From NCBI RefSeq assembly GCF_001911425.1, contig NZ_MPPL01000001.1, forward strand, positions 2,290,616-2,341,492: 50,877 nucleotides of DNA, written 5' to 3'. Source of the stretch: Mucilaginibacter polytrichastri (GTDB lineage: Bacteria > Bacteroidota > Bacteroidia > Sphingobacteriales > Sphingobacteriaceae). Position 1 is the first letter of the stretch. Every line of letters begins with the position of its first letter. Position numbers and translations under genes: made by a program. Shown here piece after piece: positions 31,883 through 41,548 of this stretch. Below the pieces are notes generated by a model. It ran no database searches. It was given only the letters and a program-made list of their open reading frames with translations, and had not been told where the DNA came from.

Positions 31883-34714
31883 ATGCGTAAATTCTTACTG
31901 CTTACGCTTGGTATTGCGGCAGCCTATGGTGCCAATGCCCAGCAAGCATCCAAAAAACCGATTGATCATTCTGTGTATGATGGCTGGCAAAGCGTAGCCA
32001 ACGAACGGATCAGTAATGATGGCAAATGGGCTACCTACGTGGTTAAACCTCAGCAAGGCGATGCCAACCTAACCATTACCGATGTCAAAAATAAGGCTCC
32101 GTTTAAAGTTCAGCGGGCCGATACAGTTCGCTTTACCGGCGATTCTAAATATGCGGTATTCCTGATCCGCCCGTTCTATAAAGATATCCGCCAGGCTAAA
32201 ATTAAAAAGAAAAAGCCCGAAGACATGCCTAAAGATACTTTAGGCTACATAGCCCTGGGCGGTAAAACGGTGACCAAAGTACCTGCTGTACGATCATTCA
32301 AAATGGCAGAGTCAGCGCCTGTTATTGCCTACCTTGCCCCTGCCGATACCGTTAAAAAACCAGCGGCGGGCGATACTTCTAAAAAAGCCATCGCGACAAC
32401 TATTGCACCGCCAACCAAAGACGGAGGTAACTTAACCGTGTTACAATTACCAAACGGCAAGCAACGTACTTTTAAATTTGTAACTGAGTACCAGCTAGCT
32501 AAAAATGGCAAACTATTAGCTTTCTCTGTTACTGCACCAAAAAAATCTAAAGACGTAAAATCGGCTTTTTATGTATATGATATAGACAAGGATGAGCTGA
32601 AAGACATTAGCAATGGCCGTGGTACTTACAAAAACATCGCTTTTGATGAAACAGGGAAACAACTGGCCTTTACAGCCGAGAAGAACCCAGAAAAAGCACA
32701 GGTTAAACCTTTTAAACTTTACTATTACGCCATAGGTATTGATAGCGCTAAAGTTATTGCTGCACCTGCCTCTGAAGGTATGCCTGCTAAATGGGCGGTG
32801 AGCGGCGACGGTCGTGTTTATTTCAGCAAAAGCGGAGCTAAATTATTCTTCGGTACGGCGCCTATTCCTAAAGCAGCCGATACTACCATTGTTGATTTCG
32901 AGGTGGCTAAGCTGGATATCTGGAATTATAAAGACGATTACCTGCAACCGCAACAGCTTAAAAATTTGCAGCGCGAATTACGCCGTAATTACCTCGCGGT
33001 AATTGCACCTGCAGAAAGTAATAAACTAATTCAACTGGCAGACTTGGGTATACAGGATGTTGCAGTAGCTGCTAATAACGATGCTAAGTATGTATTAGGT
33101 ATAACCGATACCGGTACCCGTATCCAATCGCAATGGGAAGGCGGAGGCCGCTTTAGTGCCTGGCTAATTAATACCCAAACTGGTGAGCGCAAACAGATCA
33201 GCGAGCGTTCTAAAGGTCGATACCAGCTTTCTCCGGGAGGTAACTATGTAGTTTGGTTTGATCCTAAGGCTCAAAACTGGTTTAGCTATAGTATTGCAAC
33301 CGGTAAAAAAACCAACCTTACCGCTACTACTGGCACCAAACTGGGCGAAGAAGATAACGACGTGCCGGACGACCCCAATGCTTATGGATTAGCAGGCTGG
33401 ACCACCGCCGACAAAGCTGTATTAATTTACGATCGTTACGATATCTGGAGCATAGACCCGGCAACAGGCGCTGCTACCAACTTTACCAACGGCGTAGGCC
33501 GCAAAAATAAACTGATCTTCCGCAGCGGTGTACCGCTGGAACGAGGATTCAGCGCAGCAAGTGAGGAGGAGAAAGCAATCCCGGTTAACAAACCTTACTG
33601 GATGCTGGTACAAAACGATGAAACCAAACAATGGGGCTTCTATAAAAAATCATTCGGCACAACCGCTGCTCCGCAAGAAATTGTAATAGCTCCGTTTGCT
33701 TACAGCACCTTGCAAAAAGCAAAAAACAGTGATGTATTTATTTACACCAAACAAAGCTATGTACAATCGCCGGATCTGTATGTGTCTGACAATTTGAAGA
33801 AAGAAACCCGATTAAGCAATATTAATCCGCAGCAGGCCCAATATAACTGGGGTACTGCCGAGTTGGTTCATTGGACCACGCCTAAAGGTTACCATTCAGA
33901 CGGGATACTGTACAAACCAGAAAACTTCGATCCGAACAAAAAATACCCGATGCTCGTTTATTTCTACGAGAAATTAAGCGATGGTTTATATGGATATATC
34001 CCGGCAGCACCAACACCATCACGCTTGCCTATCTCTTACTTTGTAAGTAATGGCTACCTGGTGTTCGCGCCGGATATCAGTTACGAAACCGGCCATCCGG
34101 GCGCATCTGCAGTTGAGTTTATTAACTCTGGTGTTGAGGCCTTAAAGAAAAACGCATGGGTTGATGGTGCACATATTGGTATCCAGGGCCAAAGCTGGGG
34201 TGGCTATCAGGTGGCTTACTTAATTACCCAAACCAACATGTATGCTGCTGCATGGGCAGGTGCCCCTGTTGCCAACATGACTTCGGCCTATGGTGGTATC
34301 CGTTGGGAAAGTGGTGTAAGCCGCGAGTTTCAATACGAAAAAACTCAAAGCCGTATCGGTACAGATTTGTGGAGCAATCCGCAATTGTATATCGAAAACT
34401 CGCCGCTATTTCAGTTACCTAAAGTGCAAACCCCTGTAGTAATCATGTCTAACGATGCCGACGGTGCTGTTCCATGGTACCAGGGTATCGAGATGTTTAC
34501 TGCACTGCGCCGTCTGGGTAAACCAGTTTGGTTATTAGAGTATAATGGCGAAGCCCACAACCTGGTATTACGCCAAAATCGCAAAGATATTTCTATCCGC
34601 GAAGCACAGTATTTTGATCACTTTTTGAAAGGCGCACCAATGCCGGCTTGGTTAGAAAAAGGCGTACCTGCCGTAGATAAGGGCAAAGACTGGGGATTTA
34701 CTTTGGATAAATAA
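31883..34714 (+). CDS. S9-family prolyl oligopeptidase-type peptidase, exported
   Basis: 943 residues with a signal peptide ending NAQQ near residue 20. A long N-terminal beta-propeller-like region covers about 25-640, and the alpha/beta hydrolase domain covers the rest. The triad can be read: Ser771 in GQSWGGYQ, Asp860 in NDADGAVPWYQ and His892 in NGEAHNLV. The length exceeds that of classical prolyl oligopeptidase by about 200 residues because of insertions (KKPAAGDTSKKAIATT) in the propeller. It probably degrades peptides in the periplasm. It is a single-gene unit between two hairpins. Confidence 0.92.
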   Translation: MRKFLLLTLGIAAAYGANAQQASKKPIDHSVYDGWQSVANERISNDGKWATYVVKPQQGDANLTITDVKNKAPFKVQRADTVRFTGDSKYAVFLIRPFYKDIRQAKIKKKKPEDMPKDTLGYIALGGKTVTKVPAVRSFKMAESAPVIAYLAPADTVKKPAAGDTSKKAIATTIAPPTKDGGNLTVLQLPNGKQRTFKFVTEYQLAKNGKLLAFSVTAPKKSKDVKSAFYVYDIDKDELKDISNGRGTYKNIAFDETGKQLAFTAEKNPEKAQVKPFKLYYYAIGIDSAKVIAAPASEGMPAKWAVSGDGRVYFSKSGAKLFFGTAPIPKAADTTIVDFEVAKLDIWNYKDDYLQPQQLKNLQRELRRNYLAVIAPAESNKLIQLADLGIQDVAVAANNDAKYVLGITDTGTRIQSQWEGGGRFSAWLINTQTGERKQISERSKGRYQLSPGGNYVVWFDPKAQNWFSYSIATGKKTNLTATTGTKLGEEDNDVPDDPNAYGLAGWTTADKAVLIYDRYDIWSIDPATGAATNFTNGVGRKNKLIFRSGVPLERGFSAASEEEKAIPVNKPYWMLVQNDETKQWGFYKKSFGTTAAPQEIVIAPFAYSTLQKAKNSDVFIYTKQSYVQSPDLYVSDNLKKETRLSNINPQQAQYNWGTAELVHWTTPKGYHSDGILYKPENFDPNKKYPMLVYFYEKLSDGLYGYIPAAPTPSRLPISYFVSNGYLVFAPDISYETGHPGASAVEFINSGVEALKKNAWVDGAHIGIQGQSWGGYQVAYLITQTNMYAAAWAGAPVANMTSAYGGIRWESGVSREFQYEKTQSRIGTDLWSNPQLYIENSPLFQLPKVQTPVVIMSNDADGAVPWYQGIEMFTALRRLGKPVWLLEYNGEAHNLVLRQNRKDISIREAQYFDHFLKGAPMPAWLEKGVPAVDKGKDWGFTLDK

Positions 34715-34760
34715 CAGACAAAGATTAAAGACTGATAGAACAAATAATTTGTATATCAGC

Positions 34761-34791
34761 AAAAGGGTTCGATTGTATCGAACCCTTTTTT
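34761..34791. terminator. Bidirectional terminator
   Basis: AAAAGGGTTCGAT (34761-34773), loop TGT, ATCGAACCCTTTT (34777-34789), followed by more T. It is a perfect 13-base stem with A and T runs on both sides, between the S9 peptidase gene and a convergent small lipoprotein gene whose stop codon it touches. Confidence 0.9.
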
Positions 34792-35203
34792 ATTGCCGTT
34801 TAAGCTTATAGGTATAAAATACGTAATTGATTTGCTTTACAATCAGCAAACTATCGCCTTTGGTGCTGTAATTGTAAGTGCCATTTAAAACAAGGTTGGC
34901 ATCAAAATTTGCAGTGTGTACGGTGGTATCTCTAAAGGTTATCTCATCATTTTTTGTCAAAAATGAACCCTGCCCTCCTGCCGGCATATAGTCCGGATTG
35001 GCTGTCGATTGATAATTACTTCCCGAAAATTTAACGGTAACACTGTGCAGCGACTCAACTATACTATTTGTTAAAGGATTATTCCTGGTGCTAAACTGGC
35101 CGCTATAAGTACCATTTAACTTTAATGATTTAAGTTCACTTTTTTTGCAGCTCCCTAATAACACAACTGCGGCTGTTAAAGCTAATAATTTATGTACCCT
35201 CAT
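34790..35203 (-). CDS. Small lipoprotein of unknown function
   Basis: 137 residues. The signal ends VVLLGSC followed by KKSELKS, a clear lipobox. The mature part is a small beta-rich domain with NGTYSGQFST, HSVTVKFSGSNYQS and LVLNGTYNYSTKGDSLLI. The pattern recalls lipocalin-like or DUF-type lipoproteins of Bacteroidota, but I do not recognise a named family. It is a single gene between a bidirectional terminator and the phosphoglycerate mutase gene, on the same strand as the latter. Confidence 0.75.
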   Translation of the reverse strand: MRVHKLLALTAAVVLLGSCKKSELKSLKLNGTYSGQFSTRNNPLTNSIVESLHSVTVKFSGSNYQSTANPDYMPAGGQGSFLTKNDEITFRDTTVHTANFDANLVLNGTYNYSTKGDSLLIVKQINYVFYTYKLKRQ

Positions 35204-35287
35204 CCTATTATTTGTAATAGGGTTACGGGTACAAAGGTGCTTTTGCTACAGGGTATTTATTGTTTTACTATCTGTGGGCTCACAATA

Positions 35288-35977
35288 TTATTTCAAGTAA
35301 TAATGCCTGATCTGGTTTATCCTATCATCCAGTTCATATACCCAGGGTGTAGCGGTTGGGATATCCAGGTTGGAGACCTCCTCGTCCGTTAAGTTGTCAA
35401 TATACTGCACCAATGCACGCAGACTGTTACCATGCGCGCAGATAATCACTTTTTGATTTTGCCTTAGCGCGGGTACAATGCTTTCGTGCCAGAAAGGTAA
35501 GGCACGGTTCATGGTTTCGCTCAGGTTTTCGGTGAGCGGGAGTTCCCGATAAGTTAAATCATTGTAGCGCAGATAATGGCCGGGGAAGCGTTCATCCTCC
35601 TCGGTAATTGCAGGTGGGTGCTCAAGCGGATCCCGGCGCCATTTATGCACCTGCTCCTCGCCATATTTTTCTATGGTTTCTGCTTTATTAAGGCCCTGTA
35701 ATGCACCGTAAAAGCGCTCATTAAGCCGCCACGATTTTCCTACCGGGATCCAAAGCATATCCAGTTCATCCAAAGCAATATGCATGGTTTTAATGGCACG
35801 TTTTAATACAGATGTAAAGCCTATATCAAATGTAAATCCATTTTCTTTGAGTAGCTGTCCGGCTCTTTTGGCCTGGGCAAAACCTTCTTCAGACAGGTCT
35901 ACATCTGTCCAGCCTGTAAAACGGTTTTCTTTGTTCCATACACTCTCCCCGTGTCGTAGTAATACCAGTTTCTGCAT
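35288..35977 (-). CDS. gpmA: 2,3-bisphosphoglycerate-dependent phosphoglycerate mutase
   Basis: 229 residues, cytoplasmic. The phosphohistidine motif [20 protein letters not shown] is at the N-terminus. [20 protein letters not shown] and the segment [13 protein letters not shown] are typical of the cofactor-dependent enzyme. The second catalytic His is in [13 protein letters not shown]. It interconverts 3- and 2-phosphoglycerate in glycolysis. The length is slightly below the 250 of the E. coli enzyme, with a shorter C-terminal tail. It diverges from the transporter gene at 36072. Confidence 0.95.
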   Translation of the reverse strand: MQKLVLLRHGESVWNKENRFTGWTDVDLSEEGFAQAKRAGQLLKENGFTFDIGFTSVLKRAIKTMHIALDELDMLWIPVGKSWRLNERFYGALQGLNKAETIEKYGEEQVHKWRRDPLEHPPAITEEDERFPGHYLRYNDLTYRELPLTENLSETMNRALPFWHESIVPALRQNQKVIICAHGNSLRALVQYIDNLTDEEVSNLDIPTATPWVYELDDRINQIRHYYLK

Positions 35978-36071
35978 AACTCAAATAACGGCAATTACAC
36001 GCATCAGTTTTTCATTGTTGGTAATTGTTTACAAATCAGCTACATTGCGTTAACCAATTTTTAAAACCTTT

Positions 36072-36677
36072 ATGAGCTTTATCCCAACTACACCAGTTAC
36101 GGTAAAAGATAGCGATGGCATTGCTAACCCAGCCCCGCTTGGCCTCTGCGCCTTTGGCATGACCACCGTTTTACTCAACATCCACAATGCCGGCTTTTTT
36201 GAAATGAATACCATGATACTTGCCATGGGCATATTTTATGGCGGGCTGGCGCAGGTTATTGCCGGCATAATTGAGGCGAAAAAGAACAATACCTTCGGCC
36301 TTACTGCCTTTACCTCGTACGGTTTCTTTTGGCTTTCATTAGTAGGCCTGTTGGTAATGCCCAAACTGGGCTGGGCGGCCCCTGCTTCAGAAACCGCAAT
36401 GATTGCCTATTTAAGCATGTGGGGGTTATTTACCTTTTGCCTGTTTTTTGGTACGCTGAGGCTAAACAGGGCTTTGCAATTTGTATTTGCATCATTAACC
36501 ATACTGTTTTTTTTACTGGTAGCGGGCGATGCAACGGGCAACGTAACCATAAAACACTTGGCCGGATATGAGGGCATCATTTGCGGGCTATCTGCTATTT
36601 ATACAGGCATAGCAAATTTATTAAATGAGGTTTATGGAAAATCTATTTTACCCATAGGTACAGTTGCCGCAAAATAA
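36072..36677 (+). CDS. Acetate/succinate transporter, GPR1/FUN34/YaaH (SatP) family
   Basis: 201 residues with six membrane helices. The family signature [14 protein letters not shown] precedes the first helix. Helix segments such as [29 protein letters not shown] and [11 protein letters not shown] fit the acetate-channel fold (AceTr). It likely moves acetate or related short monocarboxylates across the inner membrane. It is followed after 23 bases by the SRPBCC gene, probably in one transcript that ends at the 46-base palindrome. Confidence 0.92.
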   Translation: MSFIPTTPVTVKDSDGIANPAPLGLCAFGMTTVLLNIHNAGFFEMNTMILAMGIFYGGLAQVIAGIIEAKKNNTFGLTAFTSYGFFWLSLVGLLVMPKLGWAAPASETAMIAYLSMWGLFTFCLFFGTLRLNRALQFVFASLTILFFLLVAGDATGNVTIKHLAGYEGIICGLSAIYTGIANLLNEVYGKSILPIGTVAAK

Positions 36678-36700
36678 AAAGGTATTACTAACTTGCAGCC

Positions 36701-37084
36701 GTGAAAGATTTCAAAAAATACTACATCATTCCTGCCGATCCACAGGATGTGTATAATGCCATCACTAACCCGCTTACGCTGGAGTTATGGACTGGTGACC
36801 CGGCAACCATGTCTACCGAACCGGGATCTGAATTTTCCCTGTGGGAAGACAGTATAGTGGGTAAAAACCTGGAGTTTGAAGAAAATAAGAAAATAGTACA
36901 GCAATGGTACTTTGACGGGCAGGATGAGCCATCTATTGTTACAATAAAACTTCACGCTCATGATGATGGTACTTCTGTAGAGATTCGGCACACAAACATC
37001 CCGGATGATGCCTATAATGACATTACAGAAGGCTGGGTAAATTCTTACCTGAGCGGCCTGGATGATTTCTTCGGAACATTGTAG
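36701..37084 (+). CDS. SRPBCC (AHSA1/START-like) domain protein
   Basis: 127 residues from GTG 36701; no ATG is available, and GTG fits the start of the fold. The order YYIIPADPQDVYNAITNPLTLELWTG, then GSEFSLWEDSIVGKNLEF, IVQQWYF, SIVTIKLHAHDDGTSVEIRH and a C-terminal helix EGWVNSYLSGLDDFFGTL is that of AHSA1-type helix-grip proteins. They bind hydrophobic ligands or assist chaperones. No catalytic residues are evident. The neighbouring transporter does not reveal the ligand. Confidence 0.85.
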   Translation: MKDFKKYYIIPADPQDVYNAITNPLTLELWTGDPATMSTEPGSEFSLWEDSIVGKNLEFEENKKIVQQWYFDGQDEPSIVTIKLHAHDDGTSVEIRHTNIPDDAYNDITEGWVNSYLSGLDDFFGTL

Positions 37085-37108
37085 GTAATTTGTTACTGAG
37101 ATAATTTG

Positions 37109-37130
37109 TTGATTAACCCTGGTTAATCAA
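37109..37130. other. Short perfect palindrome
   Basis: TTGATTAACC, CT, GGTTAATCAA, 25 bases after the SRPBCC stop and 8 bases before the large palindrome. It could be a binding site for a dimeric regulator or a second small hairpin of the transcript end. Confidence 0.5.
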
Positions 37131-37138
37131 TTTACATA

Positions 37139-37184
37139 AAACAAGAAAGCCGTCCCGATAATTATCGGGACGGCTTTCTTGTTT
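37139..37184. terminator. 46-base perfect palindrome, bidirectional terminator
   Basis: The sequence from 37139 to 37184 is its own reverse complement: AACAAGAAAGCCGTCCCGAT on the left, centred on AATT. The G+C-rich core is flanked by A-run on one side and T-run on the other, so it works on both strands. It lies between the SRPBCC gene (plus) and ompA (minus), which converge here. Confidence 0.9.
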
Positions 37185-37199
37185 ATTATTTATTGTAGC

Positions 37200-38558
37200 T
37201 TACAACAATGTAAACTCAACACGACGGTTTTTCTGACGTCCTGCTGCGGTTTTGTTAGTTGCAATTGGCTGTGATTTACCATAACCTGTAGCTTCAATTC
37301 TAGATGCGTTAGCACCTTTTTCTACTAAATAAGCTTTAATTGCTTCAGCACGGTCTTTAGATAATTTAAGGTTTGCATCTGTAGAACCTACGTTATCTGT
37401 GTGACCAGCTAATTTCAAGCTAAAGTTTTTGTTGATCAGGATTTCAGCAACATGATCAAGACTTTCGTGTGAATGCTCTTTGATAGTGGCTTTACCGAAA
37501 TCAAACTCAAGGTTTGCAATCGCATTTCTAACAATACGTCTGTCTTCTTCAGTGATTACAATTTTAGCCGGAGGAAGTGGGCAACCTGCACCGTCAACCT
37601 TTACACCTGCTGGTGTATTAGGGCATTTATCAAAAAGATCGATAACACCATCACCATCTGCATCTGCAGTAAACTTAGCGTTAAGCGCAGTAACCGTTGC
37701 ATTGGTAGCATTCAGATCTGATCTTAATTGCTCATTTTTCAAACGCTCTGCATCAAGCTTAGCTTGTAACTGCGCATCTTTCATTAAATACTCATTACGC
37801 ATTGAATTAACCGGGTTGTGGGTAATCAATTTAGGTTTTGATGAATTGCCTAATGCAAACTCTAAACCAATATGCGCGTAAGAAAATTTATCGTTGCTTG
37901 AACCAACTGTGTAACCATCAAAGTTATCACCGTCAACAAAGTTTACCTGGTAGCCAATGTCAATGGCAACACCGTTAGCAACATTCATTTTTAAACCCAA
38001 ACCAACCGGGATATAAGCTGCTTTTACGCTTCCGCTTGATTTGAAATCTGTTTCTGCACCACCTGCAGAAATTAATTTAGGTGCAAAACCCATTAAACCG
38101 AAACCGGCAGAGAAATAAGGCTGAATTGCATTCTTTTGATTTCTCCAGCTAATATTAGCTAAAGTAAACTGACCAGCCAAATCAACTGCATAATTGATTT
38201 GTGTTTTGTAGCTATTACGGATTGTTGTGTTGCCACCAGGTACCGGGCCTGTGCCTTCTACATTACCTCTAAAAAAGTTTAACTGTGCACCAAAAGAGTG
38301 CGAGAATTGGTTTCTGATGTATCCACCGTATCCAACATTACTGTTAGGAGTATCATAATCTTCATGACCTCTAAAAATGGTATATGGGGTTAATAAACCT
38401 CCATCAATACCGATAGACCATGTACGGAAAGTTGCTCCCTTAGAAAATGGTTGTACATAATCGCCTTTGCTTAGCGAATCTGTTTGTGCCATTAATTTTC
38501 CGCCAACCAACAAGGAAGTTGCCAGTAAAAGCGTTTTTTTGTTAAAATTGATTTTCAT
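37200..38558 (-). CDS. ompA: OmpA-family outer-membrane porin with TSP3 linker
   Basis: 452 residues. A signal peptide ends KLMAQ. An eight-strand barrel covers about 25-240 (TFRTWSIGIDGGLLTP, FSYAHIGLEFALG). A helical linker (QLQAKLDAERLKNEQL) follows, then a calcium-binding TSP3-type motif DADGDGVIDLFDKCPNTPAG. The C-terminal OmpA peptidoglycan-binding domain has LEFDFGKATIKEHS, LAGHTDNVGSTDANLKLSKDRA and GRQKNRRVEF, with the key Asp and Arg for diaminopimelate binding. It ties the outer membrane to the wall. It ends at the bidirectional palindrome. Confidence 0.95.
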   Translation of the reverse strand: MKINFNKKTLLLATSLLVGGKLMAQTDSLSKGDYVQPFSKGATFRTWSIGIDGGLLTPYTIFRGHEDYDTPNSNVGYGGYIRNQFSHSFGAQLNFFRGNVEGTGPVPGGNTTIRNSYKTQINYAVDLAGQFTLANISWRNQKNAIQPYFSAGFGLMGFAPKLISAGGAETDFKSSGSVKAAYIPVGLGLKMNVANGVAIDIGYQVNFVDGDNFDGYTVGSSNDKFSYAHIGLEFALGNSSKPKLITHNPVNSMRNEYLMKDAQLQAKLDAERLKNEQLRSDLNATNATVTALNAKFTADADGDGVIDLFDKCPNTPAGVKVDGAGCPLPPAKIVITEEDRRIVRNAIANLEFDFGKATIKEHSHESLDHVAEILINKNFSLKLAGHTDNVGSTDANLKLSKDRAEAIKAYLVEKGANASRIEATGYGKSQPIATNKTAAGRQKNRRVEFTLL

Positions 38559-38761
38559 ATTATTTGGTTAAGTATTGAAAATAACAGGCTAGGCCCGCAT
38601 GTCCCATCCATAGCAACATGTGTGCCATTAATTATTACCATTAACCATATAGCAGAATAATTGTTTATCAATTGTAACAAAAAAGTTAGCAGCAAAATAA
38701 ATTTGAAATGCCTGATAGATGCATAAATACTTCTATCAAGCTATAAAGTGCTAATAATGTG

Positions 38762-39943
38762 CTATAAAGCACTTTTTATAAGTGCCTGTTCAATGTCGGC
38801 AATAATATCTTTAACCTTCTCCAAACCGGCAGAAATACGGATTAAACCGGGCGTAATGCCTACAGCTAAACGTTGTTCTTCTGTAAGCTTAGAGTGGGTT
38901 GTACTTGCCGGATGCGACGCAATGCTACGGCTATCGCCCAGATTTGCAGTCACCGATACCATTTCAAGGGCATCTAAAAACTTGCGGCCTGCTTCTACCC
39001 CGCCCTTAACTTCTAAACAAATTACACCACCACCGGCAGTCATTTGCTTAACGGCGATATCGTATTGCGGATGCCCCTTTAAGAAAGGATACTTTACCCA
39101 GGTTACATTAGCATTTGGTTGCAAAGCTTCGGCCAGCTCTAATGCATTTTTGCAATGGCGTTCCATGCGTACATCAAGTGTTTCTAAGCTCTTACTTAAT
39201 ACCCATGCATTAAAAGGCGACAATGCGGGGCCTGTGTTACGGCAAAACAAATAGATCTCTTTAATCAGGTCGGCACGGCCAACAATAACACCGCCAAGTA
39301 CGCGGCCTTGTCCGTCAATCCATTTAGTGGCCGAATGGATTACCAGATCGGCACCGTATTCAATTGGCTTTTGCAGCAAAGGTGTTGCAAAGCAATTGTC
39401 GACACTTAAAATAAGGTTATGTTTTTTGGCAAACTTACCGGCCCACTCCAAATCAATGATCTCTAATTGTGGGTTGGTTGGTGTTTCCAGATACATCATT
39501 TTTGTATTGGGCTGTATGGCAGCCTCCCAGGCAGCCTCATCATTGGCAGGTACCAGTGTGCATGTAATCCCATACTTAGGCAGGTATTTAGTTACCACGG
39601 TAAACGTGCTGCCAAATACAGAGCTCGAGCATACCATGTGGTCGCCTTGTTGCAGCAGGGCAAAAAATGATGAGAAAATAGCACTCATGCCGGTTGCGGT
39701 GGCAAAGCCATCTTCGGCACCTTCAAGCACACACATTTTTTTAATAAATTCATCAACATTAGGGTTGCTAAAGCGGCTGTAAATATTAGCGTCAGATTCG
39801 TCGGCAAATGCAGCGCGCATAGCTTCGGCCTCTTCAAAAATGAAGCTGCTGGTTAAATATAAAGGCGTAGAATGCTCCTTTTGCGGGCTTTTAACTGTTT
39901 GTATCCTTACGGCCTGGGTAACCGGATCTAATTGTTGTGGCAT
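38762..39943 (-). CDS. metZ: O-succinylhomoserine sulfhydrylase/cystathionine gamma-synthase-type PLP enzyme
   Basis: 393 residues. The trans-sulfuration family pattern is clear: IYSRFSNPNVDEF, ATGMSAIFSSFFALL, MYLETPTNPQLEI, VDNCFATPLLQKP, and the PLP Lys in VIHSATKWIDGQG. The C-terminus contains SLGDSRSIASHPASTTH-like residues (ANLGDSRSIASHPAS) and GLIRISAGLE. It likely makes homocysteine from O-succinylhomoserine and sulfide. Precise substrate (O-acetyl versus O-succinyl) cannot be told from motifs alone. It follows an OsmC gene by 23 bases, a likely pair. Confidence 0.88.
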   Translation of the reverse strand: MPQQLDPVTQAVRIQTVKSPQKEHSTPLYLTSSFIFEEAEAMRAAFADESDANIYSRFSNPNVDEFIKKMCVLEGAEDGFATATGMSAIFSSFFALLQQGDHMVCSSSVFGSTFTVVTKYLPKYGITCTLVPANDEAAWEAAIQPNTKMMYLETPTNPQLEIIDLEWAGKFAKKHNLILSVDNCFATPLLQKPIEYGADLVIHSATKWIDGQGRVLGGVIVGRADLIKEIYLFCRNTGPALSPFNAWVLSKSLETLDVRMERHCKNALELAEALQPNANVTWVKYPFLKGHPQYDIAVKQMTAGGGVICLEVKGGVEAGRKFLDALEMVSVTANLGDSRSIASHPASTTHSKLTEEQRLAVGITPGLIRISAGLEKVKDIIADIEQALIKSAL

Positions 39944-39966
39944 GAGAAAAATGTATAGTAATAATA

Positions 39967-40392
39967 TTAAGATGCGTGTACAAAAACTTTAGTGTTGATT
40001 TTGGTGCCAGAGCCTGTTAAGGTTGCGGCGACTGAACAATACTTTTCCAGTGCAAGGTCAACCGCGCGTTTGGCCTTATCTTCATCAACCTTACCATAAA
40101 TATGAAAGTCAACATTAATAGTTTGCCATAACGATGGCTCTTTGCCCGGCTCGCGTTCGCCACTGATGGTCATTTTATAATCTTTAACGTCCTGGCGTTG
40201 TTTCTTTAAAATGCTGATCACATCAATACCGGCGCAGCCGCCTAAGCCCATTAATAACATTTGCATTGGGCGTACGCCGTAATCCCAGCCACCACTTTCG
40301 GGGCTGCTATCCATACGTACAATGTGTCCGGTTGAATCTGTGGCTTCAAAACCAAAATCCCCTTTTACTCTTTTCAGTTCTATTACAGGCAT
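39967..40392 (-). CDS. OsmC-family thiol peroxidase-like protein
   Basis: 141 residues. OsmC fold with the two catalytic cysteines in MGLGGCAGIDVISIL and LEKYCSVAATL. The N-terminal strand VIELKRVKGDFGFEATDS and GVRPMQMLLMGL fit the YhfA/OsmC-like subgroup. It may reduce organic hydroperoxides or act on sulfur compounds. The position directly before metZ on the same strand suggests a link to sulfur metabolism. It diverges from a secreted protein gene. Confidence 0.9.
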   Translation of the reverse strand: MPVIELKRVKGDFGFEATDSTGHIVRMDSSPESGGWDYGVRPMQMLLMGLGGCAGIDVISILKKQRQDVKDYKMTISGEREPGKEPSLWQTINVDFHIYGKVDEDKAKRAVDLALEKYCSVAATLTGSGTKINTKVFVHAS

Positions 40393-40494
40393 GATATTCG
40401 GTGTAAAATGTACGTTGCGAAGTTATGACTTTGTGCTTTATTTAGCTAAATAAAACATATAATGCCTACTTTGTCTATCTGAAATGACTATTCT

Positions 40495-40971
40495 ATGAAA
40501 AAAATTCTTTTTACCATTATCCTGTCAGCGAGCATGATTGCAGGTTTTGCTCAAAAACAATTAGTTTCTTACGAAGATATCCGCTATCTGCTGCACAATA
40601 ACCTCAATAAAGCAGACACGTTTATGGCGGCAAAAGGCTACACGTTAAAAGAAATTAAGCAAGCAACTAAAAACAGAAAGTACACCTTAGCCTATTCGCC
40701 CAATACCACCAATAACATCGATATGCGGTCTGACGGAAAGAAGATCTTTATATCAATGCAAACCAATGTAATTGAACAATATAACCTGTTGCTTAACTCA
40801 ATTTCACAATATAAAACAAGCACATCAAACTTGGGCGATGTACAGGTTTACCAGGTAAAAGACCTGGGCAGCATTTACATCACCGTGAACGATAGCATGC
40901 CTTACGATCCTTTAAAAAAGGACTACGATATCCAGATCGTTCCCGATAAAAACATCACAGCCATCAATTAA
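40495..40971 (+). CDS. Small secreted protein of unknown function
   Basis: 158 residues with a signal peptide ending AGFAQ near residue 19. The mature part is mixed alpha/beta with YEDIRYLLHNNLNKADTFMAAKGYTLKE and IYITVNDS, without cysteines. I do not recognise a family. It is a single gene flanked by OsmC (divergent) and DinB (convergent) genes, 69 bases from the latter. Confidence 0.75.
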   Translation: MKKILFTIILSASMIAGFAQKQLVSYEDIRYLLHNNLNKADTFMAAKGYTLKEIKQATKNRKYTLAYSPNTTNNIDMRSDGKKIFISMQTNVIEQYNLLLNSISQYKTSTSNLGDVQVYQVKDLGSIYITVNDSMPYDPLKKDYDIQIVPDKNITAIN

Positions 40972-41040
40972 TTATTGACGGTATTTAACCGGTACTATCT
41001 GTAACTACGTGTTATCATCATTGCCAAATATTCTGCAATA

Positions 41041-41478
41041 CTATCCTATTTGTTTTAGGTGATGCTGAAGGTGCGACAAATAATCATGAGCAAGCCAGTT
41101 CACAGTATGTAAACTAGGTTCATCTTTGCCATTATCACACTTTACATCCAAAAGTTGAGGCGGGTAATTAGCCAGTACTCTTATCATTTGTCTGTTTAAT
41201 AATCTCCACAAGGCCAGCAACTCGTTCGGGTCTGCATCCTGGTAACATTGCGCAATAACCCATTCGTTCTGAAAATATATAAGCTTAAAATTTTCTTCAA
41301 AAGTGCATCTTATAAAGCGTTGCAAATTAATTTGTGCGCTGTCTATTAAATGCCCTATAATTTCCTGGTTAGACCATTTTTCGGGCGAAGATTTATTTGC
41401 CCAGTTAATGCCTGCAGATTTTGTATAGATAATAAAATCATCAATAGTGGTTTCAAGTTGTGCTAAAAGCGTGTTCAT
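41041..41478 (-). CDS. DinB-family protein
   Basis: 145 residues. A four-helix DinB-like fold is suggested by KWSNQEIIGHLIDSAQINLQRF and the final WLAHDYLSHLQHHLKQI, where His47-like and the HxxxH pair form the usual three-His metal site. Members are metal-dependent enzymes, often thiol transferases; no specific substrate is evident. Its start lies 70 bases from the divergent SpmA-SpmB gene. Confidence 0.85.
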   Translation of the reverse strand: MNTLLAQLETTIDDFIIYTKSAGINWANKSSPEKWSNQEIIGHLIDSAQINLQRFIRCTFEENFKLIYFQNEWVIAQCYQDADPNELLALWRLLNRQMIRVLANYPPQLLDVKCDNGKDEPSLHTVNWLAHDYLSHLQHHLKQIG

Positions 41479-41548
41479 ATTTCATTTACATAAATGCAGC
41501 TTTACTAAATCAAACAAAAAAACTAACTTCAAACCCTTAATCATTCGC

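Noticed and set aside
34761..34791. T-loop-like GGTTCGAT suggesting a tRNA
   Set aside because: The sequence is one perfect hairpin with flanking A and T runs, with no acceptor or anticodon arm around it.
38740..38780. Repeated GTGCTATAAAGCAC-like sequence at the end of metZ
   Set aside because: The stem is only about five base pairs and partly coding; too weak to list as a terminator.
40393..40494. SAM or cobalamin riboswitch before OsmC-metZ
   Set aside because: The gap is about 100 bases, A+T-rich, and shows no conserved riboswitch core that I can recognise.
41447..41548. Upstream GTG start for the SpmA-SpmB gene
   Set aside because: It overlaps the divergent DinB gene and adds a Cys/His-rich extension; ATG 41549 matches the usual SpmA start.
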